This document shows, in pieces, positions 32,739 to 44,228 of a DNA stretch of 64,000 bases. Position numbers and translations under genes: made by a program. Under the pieces are notes generated by a model. The model was not told the origin of the DNA, made no database searches, and saw nothing but the letters and a program-made list of their open reading frames with translations. This DNA is from Rhynchospora pubera. Lineage: Eukaryota > Streptophyta > Magnoliopsida > Poales > Cyperaceae. The first letter of the stretch is position 1, and each line of letters starts with the position of its first letter. The stretch spans positions 274,555,229-274,619,228 of the forward strand of contig CM051459.1 in NCBI GenBank assembly GCA_028095005.1. Direction: 5' to 3'.

Positions 32739-35700
32739 ATGGCGCCTGATATAGAAGATGAGATCCTCAACGAGAAGAACCCGCGACCTCTCGATGAAGA
32801 CGATATTGCTCTCCTTAAAACCTATGTACGTGTTCTTCCCTTAGTCATCTCTTCTATTTTTGTCTGATTTTGTGGTTTGGCTCGATTGGAGCTTTGGATC
32901 TGTGTAATTATATGATCCGACGACAGTCCTCTAAAGCATTTCGATTTTGTGCATCTTAGTATGTTTCCCCGAGTGATGTATTGGAAACCTAGGTTTTGGG
33001 CAAGAAAGGATTTTGCATTTTCTACTACTTTTCTCTACCCAACTTTTTCCTGGAATTATGATCTAATTTGAGAGGAAGAATTCATGCGAAACATTCAATT
33101 TACTTTATTCCCTTTCACTTGAGAGCAGTCTTATACCAGTTTTAGTCTTTTATTGCATCTGATTGAGTCTCGTGAAACAGTTCATCCATGAAATTTTCCT
33201 TAGCCATACTCGGAAAATTCACCCTGTATCGAAAGTTCTTTCTTGAAGGCTAAATCTGCAGTCCTGGTTGCTTTAATTTTGTATATTTTGCTCTTTCTAC
33301 AGGGTCTAGGACCATACTCTACAAGCATAAAGCAGACTGAGAAGGAAATTAAGGAGAAAGCGAAAAAAATCAATGATCTATGTGGTTAGTGTTGCTTTTT
33401 TCTCTACATGTTAGGACTTTTTTCTTATGATTAGGGTATTTTGCAGTTCTTGTGTGGGGATATTGCAAATTTTCTGTTTGCAAACTTCATTTTCGTTACA
33501 TGGGAAAATGATGTCATATTAGTTCTTGCACTGTTGGTCGGAGTTGAGTTCTATAGTCGTTCTTCGTTATCATATAGAAAATTGTTACTTAAATTTTGTA
33601 GTGTAGCTTTAGTTTACACTCATCTCTAAATAGTCAAATTGTGAAGCAGTTTGTTCATTCAGACTTGTGATTGGAATGCAGGAATCAAAGAGTCTGATAC
33701 AGGCTTAGCTGCCCCAAGCCAATGGGACTTAGTTTCAGACAAACAAATGATGCAAGAGGAGCAACCTCTCCAGGTAAACATTTAAGTTTTGTTTACAATT
33801 TCATAAAAGTGAATAATAAACTTTTTATAATTTAGAATTGATTCTTTATAATTGATTGATGCAGGTTGCAAGGTGTACCAAAATAATTAATCCGAATACA
33901 GAAGATGCAAAATATGTGATTAATGTTAAGCAAATTGCAAAGGTACTTTGTCTTTAATTTTCATTGATTTATTATTTTTGAAAAGGAATTTATTCACTTC
34001 TCCACTCTTGTTTTCTTTCCTGTTGCAGTTTGTTGTTGGCTTAGGTGACAAAGTCTCTCCCACTGACATTGAAGAAGGCATGCGTGTTGGGTAAATAATA
34101 CAGTTCATATGTTCCTTTATTTAATTTATTTTTGCCATCAATTACAATTGGACTGCTTGGTTACCAGTAGCAGATGCAGCTGATTTGGTTCTAAGTTTTC
34201 TGCCCTACCCATGCTAGTGTCCTTTAGTTTCCCGATCAACACGGGCTTTTTTTTTCTGGTATACTAGAATGATTCAGAACAGTATTGAGAATCAAAGAAG
34301 TAATAATGGCTGTTTCTAGTTCGTCATGGATTCACTTTTTGTATTTTGCCCATAAAACTCTCGTAGCTGTCTGCAAATGGTGACATGAAAATTTTCTGTA
34401 TTTAATTCAGTGTGGACAGGAACAAGTACCAAATCCAGATACCATTGCCACCAAAGATTGATCCTAGTGTAACAATGATGACTGTAGAAGAGAAACCTGA
34501 TGTTACTTATAATGATGTTGGTGGGTGCAAGGAGCAGATTGAGAAGATGCGAGAGGTAATTACTTCATAGAAAAATGTCTTAATCCCTATTTGATATATA
34601 TATCACTAGTCCAAGGATTGTAACGTTGACTGTTCCCTTAAATACGAATGCATTGCTGCTACAGCTTTGTTAAAAAAAATAAGATATATATATTAGTTAG
34701 CCTGTTTGGTGTAGTTGATCCTCAGTTTAATGGAATTTTCTTGGTAACCTCAATTAAGCCTTTATCAGTTCTGGCAGTGATAGCTGATCACAAGGATATC
34801 AATGAAGCAGCACTGATTTAGATTTATAATAGAACTAAAAATGGTCAAAATAAGTGCATTGTGATGCTATGCCATGTCTTGTTTTTTTTAAAGCTAACAG
34901 CTTATAAAATATTATATCCGGATCAGGTTGTGGAGCTGCCTATGCTTCATCCTGAGAAGTTTGTAAAGCTAGGTATTGACCCACCTAAAGGTGTACTATG
35001 CTATGGCCCACCAGGAACCGGCAAAACCCTTCTTGCAAGAGCTGTGGCCAACAGAACTGATGCTTGCTTCATTCGTGTCATTGGTAGTGAGCTTGTTCAA
35101 AAATATGTCGGAGAGGGAGCCCGTATGGTTCGCGAACTCTTCCAGGTCAAATTTTATCTTTCTTTCGATTAGTATTTTCTAGTGTTGTATTGCATTATAA
35201 AGTGTGCAACATTTGGTTATAATTTATGCTGCTTGTTGCATCATATGCTCGGGGAAATGGGGACTAAATTAAGAATACTGAATGCCTAAGTTGATGCCAA
35301 GAGAAGACAACATGGGTACTCGAACTCACTAAGTATACATGGATTTGTACAAGCTTGAAATTTGTTTTGTTTCTCTAGGTTTGAGTATTTATGGATATGT
35401 TAACTTTGTGTCAAACATTTCTAAAGATGACTATATAAAATGTGCAGATGGCTAGGTCCAAGAAGGCTTGCATAGTGTTCTTTGATGAGGTGGATGCCAT
35501 AGGTGGGGCTCGTTTTGATGATGGCGTTGGCGGTGATAATGAGGTGCAGAGAACTATGCTTGAGATTGTCAATCAGCTTGATGGATTTGATGCCCGTGGT
35601 AACATCAAGGTTCTTATGGCCACGAACAGGTACAAGGTCCCTGGCATTTTACGAATCTATATGATAAACCATATGATATTGTAAAACAGAACCTAACATA

Positions 35701-36260
35701 AATTTAGCATCCCCTTGAGTTCTGTTTAATCTAATGGGTCCTATGTGTTTGTTTGATGTGTTTAATGGCTATCATATGCCCTAAACTTATACTCTACTAA
35801 TTTTTAGGCCTGACACGTTGGATCCGGCATTGCTTCGTCCTGGTAGATTGGATCGGAAGGTGGAATTTGGGTTGCCTGATCTGGAAGGTCGGACCCAGAT
35901 TTTTAAGATTCATACCCGTACCATGAACTGTGAGAGGGACATTCGTTTTGAGCTTCTTGCTCGCCTCTGCCCCAATTCAACTGGTATTTTTACTTTTTGT
36001 GTTACATTGTTAATTTTTTTTTTTTTTGCGGACCGCAATTACTAGGTTACTAGTGTAATTAATTAATATTTGGAAATAATTGACTGTGTGATAAAATGGC
36101 AGGTGCGGACATAAGGAGTGTCTGTACTGAAGCAGGTATGTATGCAATTCGGGCTCGAAGGAAGACAGTGACAGAAAAAGATTTCCTCGATGCGGTGAAC
36201 AAAGTCATAAAGGGTTACCAGAAGTTCAGCGCCACACCTAAATACATGGTGTACAATTAG
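32739..36260 (+). CDS. RPT1: 26S proteasome regulatory ATPase subunit RPT1 (subunit 7)
   Basis: Model of 10 exons and 426 aa: join(32739..32825, 33303..33384, 33682..33773, 33865..33942, 34029..34090, 34411..34555, 34927..35145, 35448..35629, 35808..35983, 36103..36260). All introns are GT-AG with matching phases, and the length equals that of known plant RPT1. The protein is one of six AAA+ ATPases in the base of the 19S particle, which unfolds ubiquitinated substrates and opens the 20S gate in cytosol and nucleus. Visible features are an N-terminal coiled-coil-prone region (residues ~30-60), an OB domain (~75-160), Walker A GPPGTGKT (209-216), Walker [11 protein letters not shown] with D268-E269, the [21 protein letters not shown] sensor/arginine-finger region and a C-terminal KYMVYN tail. 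No disruption is seen. The ATG follows a GA-rich leader and encodes the family's normal N-terminus. Confidence 0.97.
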
Positions 36261-37212
36261 ATTTCTTTTTTTGTCTGGTCTCCTCTGATGGATTTGTACT
36301 CAATCTTTATACATGCCTGCCACCTACTGTTGTACTGGATTTATACATTTAAATTAGTGCAGGTTTTCTCCCGTATTAGTTGGTACCATCTAGATTTATC
36401 GTTAGTAACATTCTATGTGATTTGAGAGTGTAATTCACCATTTGTTTTTGGTTTGTTCGGAAGTGATGTGTTTCTATGTTATCCAGCCTCACAAAGATTT
36501 GCAAGTTACAGTAGCTTCTTGTAGTTCGGAATTAGAGTTCTCCGTCTTTGGAGGGACAGTTATTTTCCATGAATTGTAAAGAAAACTCCTTTCTCAGAAG
36601 GTGAGAGCTCAAAGATAAGGAAGCTTAAATTTGAAGTGGGCCCTCATAGCTCTAACTTGTCATTTAGAAATTGTCACGATAATGAGATAAAATCGGATCG
36701 GAGGTCGTTTGCAATATTAGGTAAAACTATTCCAAGTAAATAACTCGTGAAGGGCAACATCATGTAGTTGTACTTCACTTTCACTAGGCAGGCGCATCAC
36801 TTATTTAGTTTATTATTAACTGTTTATATTACCAGTTGTAAGAGCTTAGCTCGGGGTTAAAATGATTTTTTTTTTAATTTTTTAGTGGGTGTGATCTCTG
36901 TACATTCATAGAAGCCACAGGATTATTTGATGTGGGTCTAACTCGAAGTGCATTGTTGTCTCGAGTGGTTCAGATTTTGGGCTAACGGTCCATTATACAA
37001 CCTTTTGCTTGTAAAATAATTTTCTTCCAACCATTTCGCTCCGTCTTTGTTATTTTCATCAAGTAACGCAAGCAATCATAAGAGAACTTCACAGAATAAG
37101 CGAGCCTAATTTTATTTCACAACAAAATCCCGCCATGACAGTTAGTGAGAGCATCACCTCACGCAAGTACAAAAACATTAAAAAATAATGACTCATGGAC
37201 AGTCTAATTCCA
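36261..37212. other. Intergenic between RPT1 and the lipid-transfer protein
   Basis: Likely RPT1 3' UTR followed by AT-rich spacer. No gene, TIR or RNA gene was recognised. Confidence 0.55.
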
Positions 37213-37218
37213 CTTCCC

Positions 37219-37226
37219 TATAAATA
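37219..37226 (+). promoter_or_regulatory. TATA box of the lipid-transfer protein gene
   Basis: TATAAATA sits 87 bp before the ATG at 37313, a normal TATA-to-start spacing for a plant gene with a short leader. Confidence 0.7.
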
Positions 37227-37312
37227 CTCCCTACAAACCAATCCTCCTGTTCAAATCACTTGCAAAAGACATCCAAAAATAAAAAAGGAAGAAGAAGAGA
37301 TTAAAATTTAAG

Positions 37313-38166
37313 ATGGCCAAAAGTAACACACCAATCATCCTCTTGGTCTTGGTGGTAGCAACCATGCTGGTTGCAACCAATGCATCAGGTTGTGACAATG
37401 ATATTAATTCACTGAAGGAAACATGCCTTCAGTTTGTTGGTGTTGATGGTCCAAAGCTCAAGCCGGACCAAAACTGCTGCAATGCTATTCAAAGAGCAGA
37501 TATACCCTGTGTGTGTACGTACCTCACGCCTGAGGTGGAGAAGGTCATAAGTGCTGACAAGGTTGTCTATGTTGCTCAACAGTGTGGCCGCCCGCTCAAG
37601 CCTGGAAGCAAATGTGGAAGTATGGTCCATTTTCTCATTTTTGTTTCCTTTTTAATTAAAGAGGTGAAGTTTAGGATAATTAGAAAGAAAATTTCAAACA
37701 AACACACCACCAACCCAAAACTGGTACATTTAAGCAACTGATTGCAGTAACAGTGAGACGTAGGATTATGCATCGTTAGAGAGAACATTTTAAACATACA
37801 TCATCTGCTCCAAAATTTACAAGAAAAAAATCGTAGAAAACTTAGGATTATTATAATAATATATTAGCTAGGAAACTATATATGAATTAGAGTCTCAGTT
37901 AAGACATTAAATACCGTCCTATAAATTGTCGAGCCAAACATTCCATAGTATTTTCTAAATTATGTACTCCAATATATGATGTTACATGAAATTTAATCGT
38001 CCCAAATTCTTCAATACTCTTGTTTAATTACTTAAATTCAACGAAAATCTAAGCAGATCACAGTTAAAACCCCTATATGACTATATGTATATGACACCAA
38101 ATAATAATGTAATACAGCTTATTATATTTGATCTGTATTTTTTCAGGTGTGGTGGTGCACGGGTAA
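37313..38166 (+). CDS. Secreted non-specific lipid-transfer protein, DIR1-like
   Basis: Two-exon model: join(37313..37619, 38147..38166), 108 aa. Exon 1 encodes a signal peptide (about 1-24, ending ATNASG) and the eight-cysteine core: C, C, CC, CxC, C, C, including NCCNAIQ and PCVCTYL. Exon 2 is a 20-nt micro-exon that completes KCGSVVVHG and the stop. Without splicing, exon 1 would read on into an unrelated AT-rich tail, so splicing is favoured. Small 8-Cys proteins of the bifunctional inhibitor/LTP superfamily bind lipids in a hydrophobic tunnel in the apoplast. DIR1-type members act in systemic signalling, while others act in seed or tapetum; the role of this one is not determinable. A second identical copy of the micro-exon with its own acceptor lies at 38198-38217 and would give the same protein. 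Confidence 0.85.
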
Positions 38167-38217
38167 ATAATAATGTAATACACCATGATTATTTCAGGTG
38201 TGGTGGTGCACGGGTAA
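38099..38217. repeat. Tandem duplication of the terminal LTP micro-exon
   Basis: Two units each contain AATAATAATGTAATACA, a TTTCAG acceptor and the identical 20-nt exon GTGTGGTGGTGCACGGGTAA (38147-38166 and 38198-38217). The first unit is about 65 bp and the second about 51 bp, with a ~14-bp difference in the pyrimidine-rich intron part. Either acceptor yields the same C-terminus; only the 3' UTR would differ. Confidence 0.85.
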
Positions 38218-39371
38218 ATTCACGAGGACCGAAAGAAGGAAGAACTGCTTTACATGTGAATGAAATAATGGAACAATAAAGCTACTGTTGTTATTGACTA
38301 AAATAAGATCTCCAATGTAATATATTAAAGTTAACGGGATTAGAATTTACAACAGTGTTTCATAATTAATCAGGATCAAAATCTGTGGATTTATAGCAAC
38401 ATGCAAACTAATTTTATAAATTTCTTTTAAAAATCACCACTTACTTTCCTCTAAAGATTTTCAAATAGTTGGTCCTTTGATGGGCGATGAAGAGAATAAT
38501 CAAACGACAAATAGCTTGTAATTGTAAACAATCCACTAAAAGTTCCCCTTTTTTGTTTTTCTGTCACCGACATTGTACATGTTGATGGACAAAAGAATAA
38601 ATGCGAATTTTTTGGTGTACTATCGGTTTGCCTTGCAGCACACAGCAGAAAACTGATGCAAGTTAAACCTAACTTGTAAAATCACATGAGAACAGCAACT
38701 GATTTTCTGAGAATAGATCGGGTATCTGGGGCAGCAGCACCAAGTTGCGAACGTGTCATCATTGTCATTTCTCTATCAATTTTTGGCAGGGTAAGCTAAT
38801 TGAACATGATATTCTCCCAAAAGGAAAAGCACTTCAGATTTTTTTTTTTTCCAATAATCTTCATCTATGATCGGCCTGAACCCCCGTCGCGCAACAGGCA
38901 GAACCAGAGCACATCACGATTATTGTTCTCCTCAAATTTGTTCGCGCAGTCACACGTGATGCAAACTGACAAACTGTGCAAATTTGGTGGTTGCATTTGC
39001 ATGACTCAATCTTTGTAAATTCTGATACAAGTTTTTCCTTATAACACCACTGGCATTAGAATGAAGCGGTCGCTGGCTTCTTGGAATAGGCCGGCTCTTA
39101 TGTTTGGACTTTGCCAGAATCTTGAGACATGACTTCTTCTTTTTACTAGCGCGTACTTGGTATCTCTTTTGTAGCTGTGACTTCAAGTTTGTCAATTGTT
39201 GCAAGCTTGATGGTAAATCTTGGAATTCCTAAATAAAGAGAATCTGATTTTCTTGCAGAATTCACTAGACTTCTATCGAATTATTTGTTCGGATAAAGGA
39301 AAAAACTTAAAACCTTCAAAAAACACGCCGCAGCAAGTGTGATCCTTCAACTTTTCAATGTCTTAATTTAT
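38218..39371. other. Intergenic, no certain gene
   Basis: Non-coding by inspection. A minus-strand frame at 38950-39204 is rich in Lys, Arg, Gln and Ser and shows no known domain or splice context. It is left uncalled, though a small unknown gene is not excluded. Confidence 0.45.
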
Positions 39372-39388
39372 GTTTACGGGATATTGTT

Positions 39389-39583
39389 AAAGTCTAAGCT
39401 TTTTTATCCCAAACAAGTTGAGGTAGGCTAGAAATGACACTCCGATCTTGGTCATTTCTTGTATATATATGGCTGAGTTTTTACGCTGACTCGCCAAGCA
39501 TATTGCAAACATGCGACTTTGAATCCTGAACCTCTTAGAAGAGAGCCAAGTGCTCTTACCACCTGAGCTACTGGACCACATGC
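39389..39583 (-). mobile_element. tRNA-derived SINE (Au-like) with 17-bp TSD
   Basis: On the minus strand it starts with a tRNA-like head, CCAGTAGCTCAGGTGGTAAG (A box), followed by GGTTCAGGATTCAA (B box). It ends with CCTCAACTTGTTTGGGA, the 3' signature I associate with plant Au-type SINEs. It is flanked by 17-bp direct repeats GTTTACGRGATATTGTT (39372-39388 and 39584-39600) with one mismatch, which define the insertion. Non-coding; mobilised in trans by LINE enzymes. Confidence 0.85.
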
Positions 39584-39825
39584 GTTTACGAGATATTGTT
39601 CTAAAAAAATGACGGCTTAATTTAGAAAAAGTAAGATATTAACCTCAGTGGCGGAGCCAAGGGGAGGCTGGGGGAGGCCTGGCCTCCCCTATGATTTGTG
39701 TTTCGGTTAAATCATATTGGACTAATTGTTAATTTGAACATAAAAATGTTCTTTGGTCTCTCCTAAGTTTGTGTAACGAGTCATACGTCTATGATCCTTG
39801 ATACACTAAAGAAAGCACAATTATA

Positions 39826-40749
39826 GGGTGTGTTTGGAAGTGGAGTGAATAAGAATGAATAAGAAAATTTATGAATAAGAATCTTGAATTAGAATTAGGA
39901 GAATTGTCTATTCATGAATAAGGAGATGTTGTTTGGATAGTGTGTTGTGAATAAGAATAAGGAAAGAAAAAAATATAATAATGATTTGATTTTGTTTTGA
40001 ACAATTTGTCATTATAAGAATGGATGAAAATAATATAATAATAATTTATATTCATAATAAAAATAATATAAAAATATTAATTAAAAAATATTAAAGTAAT
40101 AATTTAGATAATATTAATAAATACAATAATTATTATATTTATTATTTTAAAATCAATAAATAAAATTTTTAAATAATTATCATAATAATAATTGATTCAA
40201 AAAATGAATAAAATAATACTAATAATATTAATGATAACGTTTAATTATAATATTTATTTATTATGATTACTATTAAATAATAATTATTATAACGTTTAAT
40301 AAATAATTATTATAATAATGATAATAATTAATAATTCATTAATAAATAAAATAATAATTAATAAATTATTATTATAAATCATTATTATATGGTTTAATAA
40401 ATCATTAATAAATAATAATTATTAATCAGTAATAAATCATTATTATAACGCTTTGTAAATCATTAATAATTCAGTGAAATAATAATTGATAATACTTATC
40501 ATAAATAATTATAATATTTATCATATTATTATAACATAAATAAATATTTATAATAATACTTATTATTACAATATATTAATTATTATTATTACTATTATTA
40601 TTATTATTATTGTAAAAACATTAATAACTAATAATTATTAATTAGTAATAAATCATTATTATAATGCTTTGTAAATCATTAATAAATAATAATTAATGAT
40701 TCACTGAAATAATAATTAATAATACTTTTCATAAATAATTATAATATTT

Positions 40750-40780
<31 letters not shown>

Positions 40781-41210
40781 AACCTAAATAAATATTTATA
40801 ATAATACTTATTATTACAATATATTAATTATTATTATTACTATTATTATTATTATTATAAAATCATTAATAAATAATAATGATTAATTAGTAATAAATAC
40901 TTATTATAACGCTTTGTGAATCATTAATAAATAATAATTAATAATTCAGTGAAATAATAATTGATAATACTTATCATAAATAATTATAATATTTATCATA
41001 ATAATAATAATAATAAATATTTATAAAAATACTTATTATTATAATATTTTCCTAGCATCACCAAGCCATTCCAATTCTAATTCCTAGTTTTGGCTTGAAT
41101 AAGAATAAGATAGTGAATAGGGCATTATTCTTATTCCATTGTGTGTTTGGGTCACCTCACAATTAGCTAATTGATGAATAAGACTTATTCAACTCATTCC
41201 AAACACACCC
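39826..41210. mobile_element. AT-rich TIR element with GGGTGTGTTTGGAA ends, nested in the hAT element
   Basis: Inverted termini GGGTGTGTTTGGAA and TTCCAAACACACCC flank 1385 bp of extremely AT-rich DNA, with 3-bp ATA on both sides, compatible with a PIF/Harbinger-type 3-bp TSD. Subterminal GAATAAGAATGAATAAGAA and TTATTC blocks are also inverted. No coding capacity. Related ends occur at 51601-51832. Confidence 0.75.
40407..41040. repeat. Three ~220-240-bp tandem units of AT-rich DNA
   Basis: Within the nested element the block TAATAAATCATTATTATAA, (A)CGCTTTGTAAATCATTAAT, TCAGTGAAATAATAATTGAT, CTTATCATAAATAATTATAA recurs three times, starting near 40407, 40632 and 40870, with minor substitutions and indels. 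Confidence 0.7.
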
Positions 41211-41808
41211 ATAGTCTCTAAATATCACAATTAAATAAATAAAATAACACAAAAGAATATCACCAAAGACCACTAGAGTTCCACATTAATTTTCACTTGA
41301 TGTATTCGTGATGAAATATTGAAATACTCTGAATTTTATTTAAATATTACAATGACATCCTTCAAAATGTTTTCAAATATTACAAATAATCAATGAGATG
41401 GTTGAGATGTTCTCTAAATTTTTGGGCACGAAAATTTTAAACTTAGTGTAATAAATACTAAAATATTAAAAAAAATAATAATTAAATAAGAACTTGACAA
41501 TTTTAATTTTGCAATAAACTATGTGAAAATCTACATAATATCTATTTTTTGGAATGATAATAAAAAAAAATAATTATGTATTATTTAATTTTTTTTTAAG
41601 TTTCTAACTTTCGAACTTCGGCCTCCCCTATATTACAATATTGGCTCCACCACTGATTAACCTGGTGATTTTTCAACTGATTATATAATAGTTCAATAAA
41701 AAATGTTATTCTTATCTGTTTCCTGGATTATTATTCGTGTGAAATCAATAAATACCGAAGATATGTAGTTTAATAAATTTAAATATACATAGTAAACATG
41801 TACAACAA

Positions 41809-41880
41809 GGATCCGTGGCGCAATGGTAGCGCGTCTGACTCCAGATCAGAAGGTTGCGTGTTCGATTCACGTCGGGTTCA
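41809..41880 (+). tRNA. tRNA-Trp (anticodon CCA)
   Basis: A 72-nt cloverleaf. The 7-bp acceptor stem is GGATCCG with CGGGTTC, discriminator A at 41880. The D arm is TGGCGCAATGGTAGCGC. The anticodon stem TCTGA/TCAGA encloses loop CTCCAGA, with anticodon CCA at 41841-41843. The T arm is GCGTG, TTCGATT, CACGT. No intron. Internal A and B boxes are intact and a T8 Pol III terminator follows at 41903, so it is probably functional. It lies only ~150 bp from transposon DNA on both sides. Confidence 0.97.
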
Positions 41881-41902
41881 AAACCCCGATCCAAACGGAT
41901 TA

Positions 41903-41910
41903 TTTTTTTT
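41903..41910 (+). terminator. Pol III terminator of tRNA-Trp
   Basis: Run of eight T residues 22 bp after the tRNA 3' end. Confidence 0.8.
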
Positions 41911-42459
41911 CCCCTTCCTTTTTCTGTTTACTTTTCCCAATTTCGCCTTCAGTAGGCTATTTTAAACGGGAGTGATAACCATCATCAAAAAAAAAAAAAC
42001 ATCCACGCCATCCATAACACATTTTTCCGCACCTATCTCATACCGCGCGCTCCCTTCCTCTACCCCTGGAATCTCTCCCTTCCTCTCTTTCTCTTCCCCT
42101 CCGCGCCCTCCCTCTACTCCTGGCGTCTCTCCCTCCCTCCCTTTCCCTCCCTCTCCGCGCGCTTCCTTTCTCTACGTCCTCCCTCTACTCCTGGTATCTC
42201 TCCCTTCATCTTCTCTTTCCTAATTTCTTTTCTTGCAACTATTTTTTTAAGGTTAACACTTACAAACAATAAATTGAACATTTACGACAACAAAGCGAAG
42301 AGAAACAAATATTAGTTAAACAAAGAAACAAAATGAACATATACTGTAAATAAATAGAACATATATAATAACTAATTGAACATATAAGACACACAAATTG
42401 CACTCATAGAAAAGATAAAAATGAACAGATATTACATTTGAACTCTTTTTTAAAAAAAT

Positions 42460-43928
42460 TGTTGTCCCTAATGGAGGCGGCTTAACCAAGATTTAGCGGA
42501 AGCGATTTAAGGTTTTGGACCGGTTTGGTATGAACTACCCTAACACAATTCAATTGGTACCCAATACAAGCAAGCACACAAGCAATTCAAGTATAGCAAG
42601 ATAATAAAGAGAAAAAGAGAGAGAGAAATTGAACACTCGGTATGATTACGGAGTTCCGACCCGCTAGGAAATGCTAGCCTTAGTCGTACGTCTCCGGGAG
42701 TTCCGCTACCACGAAAGGGCGCGCTCCGTTCAATTCCAACAAGAACGGGACTACAACTTCGAACCGAATCACCTCGTCACAAGGACACTCGAGGCGGATC
42801 GGCCTAACTCGAATGGCACAACGGCCTCAAAGGAGAAGAGCTCTCAACCTATTCCAACCTACACCTAGCGACAATGTCGGGGCGGTGGTGTTTGAGGCTA
42901 CTAAATCTCTCAAGATGGTCTAGCTATGAAAAGCTCAAGTGGGAGAGTATCCCTATGCTCAAAGGCTCAATTCTGGTCTAATTTTGCAAAGTGAAGCTCC
43001 TTTTAGAGAGAGAACAAGGGGTGGATATATATAGGGCTCGAAATAAGCAGTTCCCCAGCAAAAACAGGCTACAGCGTTGTACAACGCTGAATAGCGTTAT
43101 ACAACGCTGGAATATGACCGTTGTAAAATCTAACGGCTCTTTAATATAGCCGTTGGTCTGTCAGAGTGTTGTGCAACGCTATTTGCCGTCGCACAACGCA
43201 GGAGTGTAAAACCAAAGGAAAGTTCCGACAATTCCGTTGGAAATTGTCAGAGCGTTGCTTGCCACTGAATGGCGTTACACAACGCTAAAGGGAGACAAAA
43301 GGAACAACTCTGACAGATTCAACAGAGCGTTGTACAACTCTATATGCCGTCACACAACGCTAACGTTACCCAACGCTAAAAGACGTTGGCTAACGTCTCC
43401 AGAGACTTTTGCATGTAAAAACAGCACAGCTAACTTGGGATTTTTTTTTTGTGGCGTTGTGCAACGCTATATGGCGTTGCACGATGGTACTCAGGAAATT
43501 TTCCAAGTTTCTTAACTGCAGCGTTGTACAACTCTGATTAGCGTTGTACAACGTTGTGAATCAGCGTTGCCTAACTCTATATAGCGTTGTGCAACGTTGA
43601 TTCACAAAAGTATGAATTTAGCTGTTCTAGCGTTGTGTAACTCTATCTAGCGTTGTACGACGCTAGGTCACAGAAAACAGGATTTTGTTGGTTTATTGAG
43701 TTTTTCGCTATCTAGACCATTTTAAGGATAAACAAGGACTAAAGTATACCTTCTATCCTAGTCTAAACTAGCCTACAAGCTCTCTAATGACTTGATCTTG
43801 ATCTTTCTTAAAGCTTTTATCCAAGTCCTCATAGATTGTATCTTCTTTCTATAAAACTCAAAGAAGATTGTTAAATGCCAAATGATATTGTTTTGCGATC
43901 GACAAACCTAGAGACGTTTAGTACAACA
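42460..43928 (-). repeat. LTR (3' LTR of the gag-only element)
   Basis: 1469 bp, begins TGTTGTCCC and ends GTACAACA on the plus strand. It carries a minus-strand TATA box (CTATATATAT, about 43024-43034). On the U3 side of it lies an array of about 17 imperfect copies of AGCGTTGTACAACGCT (43070-43680). The apparent frames at 42671-42868 and 43237-43515 are duplicated in both LTRs and show no domain. Confidence 0.95.
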
Positions 43929-43930
43929 AT

Positions 43931-43941
43931 CTCCCCCTTTT
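43931..43941 (-). promoter_or_regulatory. Polypurine tract of the LTR element
   Basis: AAAAGGGGGAG on the minus strand directly inside the 3' LTR, where plus-strand DNA synthesis would be primed. Further similar purine runs occur at about 44012-44023 and in nearby AGGGGGAGC repeats. Confidence 0.75.
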
Positions 43942-44228
43942 GACGATTTGCAAAACAATATCATTAGTAAAGCGATTAAATTTTGGCATTTCACAAGCTT
44001 TACTACAATTCTCCCCCTTTTTGTAAATCGACAAAAAGTGAAAATTGTACCAAGCTCCCCCTAAATTTATGGCTCCCCCTTAATTTTGGAGAAAAGGAAT
44101 TGGAGAACCAATTTAGGGCACTACACAAAGTAGTGTGACCAAATTTAACCTCTCAAACAAAAATAAGATAGAAATAAAGAGGCTCCCCCTAAAAATTTGG
44201 CTTATAAGACCGGGGGTAAACTTGGTAT

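Larger units (their letters stand above)
39646..41655. mobile_element. hAT-type element with CAGTGGCGGAGCCA ends and 8-bp TSD
   Basis: Terminal inverted repeats CAGTGGCGGAGCCA and TGGCTCCACCACTG (two mismatches) enclose 2010 bp. A perfect 8-bp duplication, ATTAACCT, is present at 39638-39645 and 41656-41663. Subterminal sequence is also inverted (GGCCTCCCCTAT on the left, CGGCCTCCCCTATATT near the right end). Short CAGTGG-type TIRs and 8-bp TSDs are hAT hallmarks. There is no transposase; most of its length is a second element nested at 39826-41210. Confidence 0.88.

Noticed and set aside
37620..37741. Unspliced C-terminal extension of the lipid-transfer protein
   Set aside because: The AT-rich Lys/Ile/Asn tail is unlike the family, whereas splicing at GTATGG to 38147 gives a normal C-terminus right after the eighth Cys.
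38950..39204. 84-codon basic minus-strand frame as a small gene
   Set aside because: No recognised domain, no supporting start context or splice sites; kept only as a possibility in the intergenic note.
42671..42868. 65-codon frame repeated at 45870-46067
   Set aside because: Lies in both LTRs, so the duplication reflects LTR identity, not selection; no domain.
43237..43515. 92-codon frame repeated at 46436-46714
   Set aside because: Reads through the U3 palindrome array; composition explained by the repeat.
43070..43680. CRISPR-like repeat-spacer array
   Set aside because: Repeats are imperfect palindromes with irregular spacing inside a plant LTR; no cas genes and a eukaryotic context.
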